NCBI GenBank assembly: GCA_015680685.1
Contig: MNCI01002245.1
Span: 1,743-32,688, forward strand
Direction: 5' to 3'
DNA from: Gnetum montanum
Taxonomy: Eukaryota > Streptophyta > Gnetopsida > Gnetales > Gnetaceae
DNA: 30,946 nt
Under the pieces are notes generated by a model. It ran no database searches, was not told the DNA's origin, and saw only the letters and a program-made list of their open reading frames with translations. The translations under genes and the position numbers were made by a program. Shown piece by piece: positions 28,300 to 30,946 of this stretch (positions are counted from its first letter, which is position 1; each line of letters starts with the position of its first letter).

Positions 28300-28849
28300 T
28301 TTCCTCCTCCTTGTTGTCCCATCACAACTGAGACAAGTGGCCAATGATCACGTTCTCCATTCCCTTTTGATCTACAATTGTAATATCAAATTCTTGTAAG
28401 ACCATCAGCCACCATATGACATGGGGTCTCACCATTGGCTTGTTTATTAGGAAGTGAATGGCACATAATGCCTAAAATTTTCTAGAGAAAACACCACTAC
28501 CATCAATTCTTTTTCTATGGTGGTGTAGTTTAGTTGTGCATCCATAATTCTTTGACTAGTGTAATGGATGTAATATGGATGTTTCTTATCATCCAACTAT
28601 GTAAGCTCAACTCCCAAGATGTAATTTGATGCATCCTTCATGACATGAAATGGCTTGGACCAATCAGGTGCCTATAGAATTAGAGTTTCTAAAAATTTCT
28701 CCTTCATCTATTGGAATGCTTTTTCACATTTCTTGGTCTAGAAAAATGGAGCATTTTTATTTGTTAGCTCAACCAATGGTTTTGCAATCTTGGAGAAATT
28801 CTCTATGAATTATCGATAGTAGCAAGTGTGTCCAAGGAATGATCAAACA
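28300..28849 (-). pseudogene. RNase H domain of element D
   Basis: After the RT thumb (KCEKAF near 28720), motifs are PFHVMKDASNYILGVEL near 28660 (first Asp), YYIHYTSQRIMDAQLNYTTI near 28575 and EKELMVVVFSLENFRHYV near 28510 (Glu). The C-terminal part is broken by stops. Only one RNase H is present, unlike element A, as expected for the Athila lineage. Confidence 0.7.
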
Positions 28850-30190
28850 TCTTTATAGTTTCTGGTTGGCAAGTGATTCCTTGGATGATCCTTATCTTTA
28901 GGGCTCTACCTCAATTCCTGCTTCTAAGATTCTATGCCCTAATACAATGTCCTCCTAGACTATTAGATAAATCTTTTGTCAATTGAGCTACAGGTTTGTT
29001 TCCACATATCATTTTAGTACTTACTCAAGGCAATCTAGGGCTTGCTCAAATGTAGCTCCTTAGGTGGAGAAGTCATCCATGAAAACTTCAACACTACTAC
29101 CAATTTGCTACTAAAACATGCTTAATATTAGGTGTTGAAAGGTGGTAGGAGCATTACAAAAACCAAAAGGCATCTTGTCATATGCAAAGGTTTCCTAGAG
29201 ACTTGTGAATGTTGTTTTGGCTTGGTCCTCTAGCTTAATCTTGATTTGGTTATAGCCACTATAACCATCAAGAAAACTATAATAGTAATGCCCAGATATG
29301 GTGTTTAACACTTGATCAATGAATGGCAATGAAAACGAATCCTTGAATGTTGCCATATTTAATAGTAAAAAATTCATGTAGACCTAGCACTTGCCCCCTT
29401 TGTTTGGCATAAGCACAAGTGGACTAACCACTTTCTATCCACAATGGAATAGATAAACCCCACCTTGAGGAGCTATTTAATTTACTCTTTGATGATATGC
29501 TTTAATGTGGGATTTAATCACCTCTGTGGCTGCCTCTTTGGCTTCATGGCTAGGTCAGTGTAGATACAATGCTGGCATATCCTAGGATCAATCCTTGTGA
29601 GTTCAGGATATGACCAAGCAAAGGTGGTTGATCATTTTTCAACAACATTCAACAACATCTGTTTCTATTCTAGAGTAATATTTGCATTGATTATTACTGA
29701 CTTTCCATTTTTCAAGAATGCATATTCCATGTAGGCAAGTAGAGTTTTTAACTCAAGGGGCTTTTGTTTAAAATTTTTAAAAACTTCCAACTCTCCCCAA
29801 TAGGTATCATCATTTGCATTATTGGAGAGTTGATAATGAACTTACTCTAGTTCATCCATTCTTAAGACATAAGTGCATGTTAGGCTCTGAGTAGGTTCCA
29901 TGCACATTATGCTACTTTCAGGATTAGTGGTTAGCCACTGGGTGCCCTCTTATTTTATGATTGTTGCATACAAACACCTTTGAATATCTACTTCTAGTGC
30001 ACACTACCTGCATGTAGAAATGGATGCTTGTTTAATAGACTAGAGTTTCTGCACAAAACTACACCCAATATCATTATACGCAATGCATAGAACTCACTTC
30101 TTCTTGATCTTTCCAAAAGAATTTTCCTTAGATATTTCTAGGGAAAGATCTCTGCTGCCCATTCTTGCATCAACAATGTGAAACACCACA
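28850..30190 (-). pseudogene. Protease tail, linker and reverse transcriptase of element D
   Basis: Protease tail LSLEISKENSFGKIKKK near 30140. Linker YWGELEVFKNFKQKPLELKT near 29800 and AFLKNGKSVIINANI. RT: LLKVGFIYSIVD near 29470, then an open piece 29377-29195 (FKDSFSLPFIDQVLNTISGH; FLDGYSGYNQIKI). Catalytic MDDF is at 29080-29072 in EVFMDDFST, intact. Later IVLGHRILEAGIEVEP near 28930. Several frameshifts and stops. The RT would make cDNA; this copy is inactive. Confidence 0.8.
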
Positions 30191-30410
30191 AAAATTTTGG
30201 CTAACACTTGAAGACAGAAATTAAGCTAAGTCATGTTGGTCCTCAGCATGAACAAGCTTAGAAGCCTCAAAAATAGCATCAAATGAAGTCAAAGCAAGAA
30301 AGTAAAAGTTCCCTGGGATCCACAGACGACTACGATGACATATGGCATAAAACTTGGCAAATCTTGAGCTCAAAATACTTTGTTTTCACTAAGTATGCAT
30401 CCTGTACGCT
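30191..30410. other. Unassigned spacer between element D and the tandem repeat
   Basis: I see no coding region or repeat unit here. The sequence changes from retroelement to unrelated sequence at about 30190, and the tandem repeat begins near 30411. Confidence 0.4.
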
Positions 30411-30946
30411 GGCCTACACATGCCCAGCGTAAGGCCCAGCCTACAGCAACTTTTGGGGCTCAAAAACTCATCAAAACATGCTAAAGTGGAGTGTATGGAC
30501 CCCCCAGGACCTTCCCCAAGGTCCCCAGCAGGTCTCAGGCACTTGAAAATCGAATTTTGGGCTCCGAATGATGGTCTTCCATTCCTATACGCCCAGCGTA
30601 GACGCCGGGGTGCAGCTAGAGTAGACAGAATTTTGGGCCCCATAAATGCATCAAAACGTGCCAGAATTGAGCGTCCAGACCCCCCAGAACCTTCCCTAAG
30701 GTTCCCAATAGTTCTCAGGCACCTGAAAATTGAATTTTGGGCTCTGAATGATGGTCTTCCATTCCTATACGCCCGGCATAGACGCCGGGGTGCAGCCAGC
30801 ATAGACAGACTTTCGGGCCCCAGAAATGCATCAAAACATGCCAGAATCAAGTGTCCAGACCCCCCCGAACCTTCCCCAGGGTTTCTAGCAGGTCTCAGGA
30901 ACTTGAAAATTGAATTTTGGGCTCCTAATGATGGTCTTCCATTCCT
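30411..30946. repeat. 180-bp satellite-like tandem repeat, about three units, open at the right edge
   Basis: Units start at 30411, 30591 and 30771, exactly 180 bases apart. Units 2 and 3 are very similar (CTATACGCCCAGCGTAGACG versus CTATACGCCCGGCATAGACG); unit 1 is more diverged at its left end. Shared blocks: ATGATGGTCTTCCATTCCT, GAATTTTGGGCTC, GACCCCCC. The repeat is visibly more GC-rich than the AT-rich retroelements beside it. Because 180 is a multiple of three, a 153-codon minus-strand frame (30850-30389) stays open and encodes a 60-residue repeat (PSFGAQNSIF, RFDAFMGP); I treat that as a by-product of the period, not a proven gene. The array probably continues beyond the window. Confidence 0.85.

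Larger units (their letters stand above)
26995..30190 (-). mobile_element. Athila-like element D pol (minus strand), 5' truncated
   Basis: End of protease, RT, RNase H and integrase follow in order from 30190 leftward. The right end breaks off inside the protease tail at about 30190; its counterpart in B is near 18260. B 18260-19193 and D 30190-29190 are therefore homologous in opposite orientation. Confidence 0.8.

Noticed and set aside
1-30946. CRISPR arrays, bacterial operons, tRNA or rRNA genes
   Set aside because: Spacing of the repeats at 13611-13969 is irregular and units are degenerate, so it is not a CRISPR array. No cloverleaf or rRNA sequence was recognised, and intron-bearing genes with plant retroelement domains exclude a bacterial source.

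Overview
This window looks like heterochromatic plant nuclear DNA. It is filled with old, nested Ty3/gypsy LTR retrotransposons, and I see no ordinary host gene, rRNA or tRNA. Every recognisable protein domain belongs to a retroelement of the plant Tat/Ogre-like or Athila-like lineages, apart from one antisense gene. Almost every coding stretch has internal stops and a few frameshifts. Heavy decay without removal, several kilobases of element per fragment, and single N bases at joins suggest a draft assembly of a large-genome seed plant. A gymnosperm is my best guess, but this is an inference from style and I cannot name a species.

Layout. At the left edge, on the minus strand, is the 5' end of a fairly fresh Tat-like element (C): open gag start (2-160), leader, primer-binding-type site (382-399) and a 1.5 kb LTR (406 to about 1905). 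Its U3 holds a dense set of TTACGCT/AGCGTAA inverted repeats. Directly abutting, on the plus strand, is a long decayed element of the same LTR family (A, about 1906-16244): gag, aspartic protease, reverse transcriptase, RNase H, a second archaeal-type RNase H and integrase. These are followed by an array of degenerate 24-base repeats, hairpins, a polypurine tract and the 3' LTR.

Between protease and reverse transcriptase, element A carries an antisense gene of about 4.4 kb (9560 down to 5155). It has a TATA-like box, a start codon, eight exons with GT-AG introns and a terminal stop. Most exon junctions keep frame exactly. The second and third exons resemble an FCP1/NIF-type HAD phosphatase domain, a later exon is coiled-coil-like, and the last encodes an acidic Pro-His-Glu repeat tail. 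Because the introns are antisense to the element's genomic RNA, they would survive reverse transcription, so the gene can travel as an intact eukaryotic transcription unit. This is the most interesting object in the window. In this copy it is a pseudogene, with mostly TAG stops at sites where CAG is expected.

Element A appears inserted into an Athila-like element (B, plus, 16255-19193; gag, protease, start of RT). B breaks off inside RT and is joined to an inverted relative (E, minus, 21218 to 19196; gag), making a roughly 1.2 kb gag inverted repeat. Further right lie an integrase fragment (F, minus, about 24110-22780), LTR-like direct repeats, a perfect 229-bp inverted repeat bounded by Ns, a 178-bp tandem duplication, another Athila-like pol (D, minus, 30190 to about 26995), and a GC-richer 180-bp satellite-like tandem repeat running off the right edge.

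All calls are from reading the sequence by eye. LTR ends, exon limits and percent identities are approximate unless a base position is stated.
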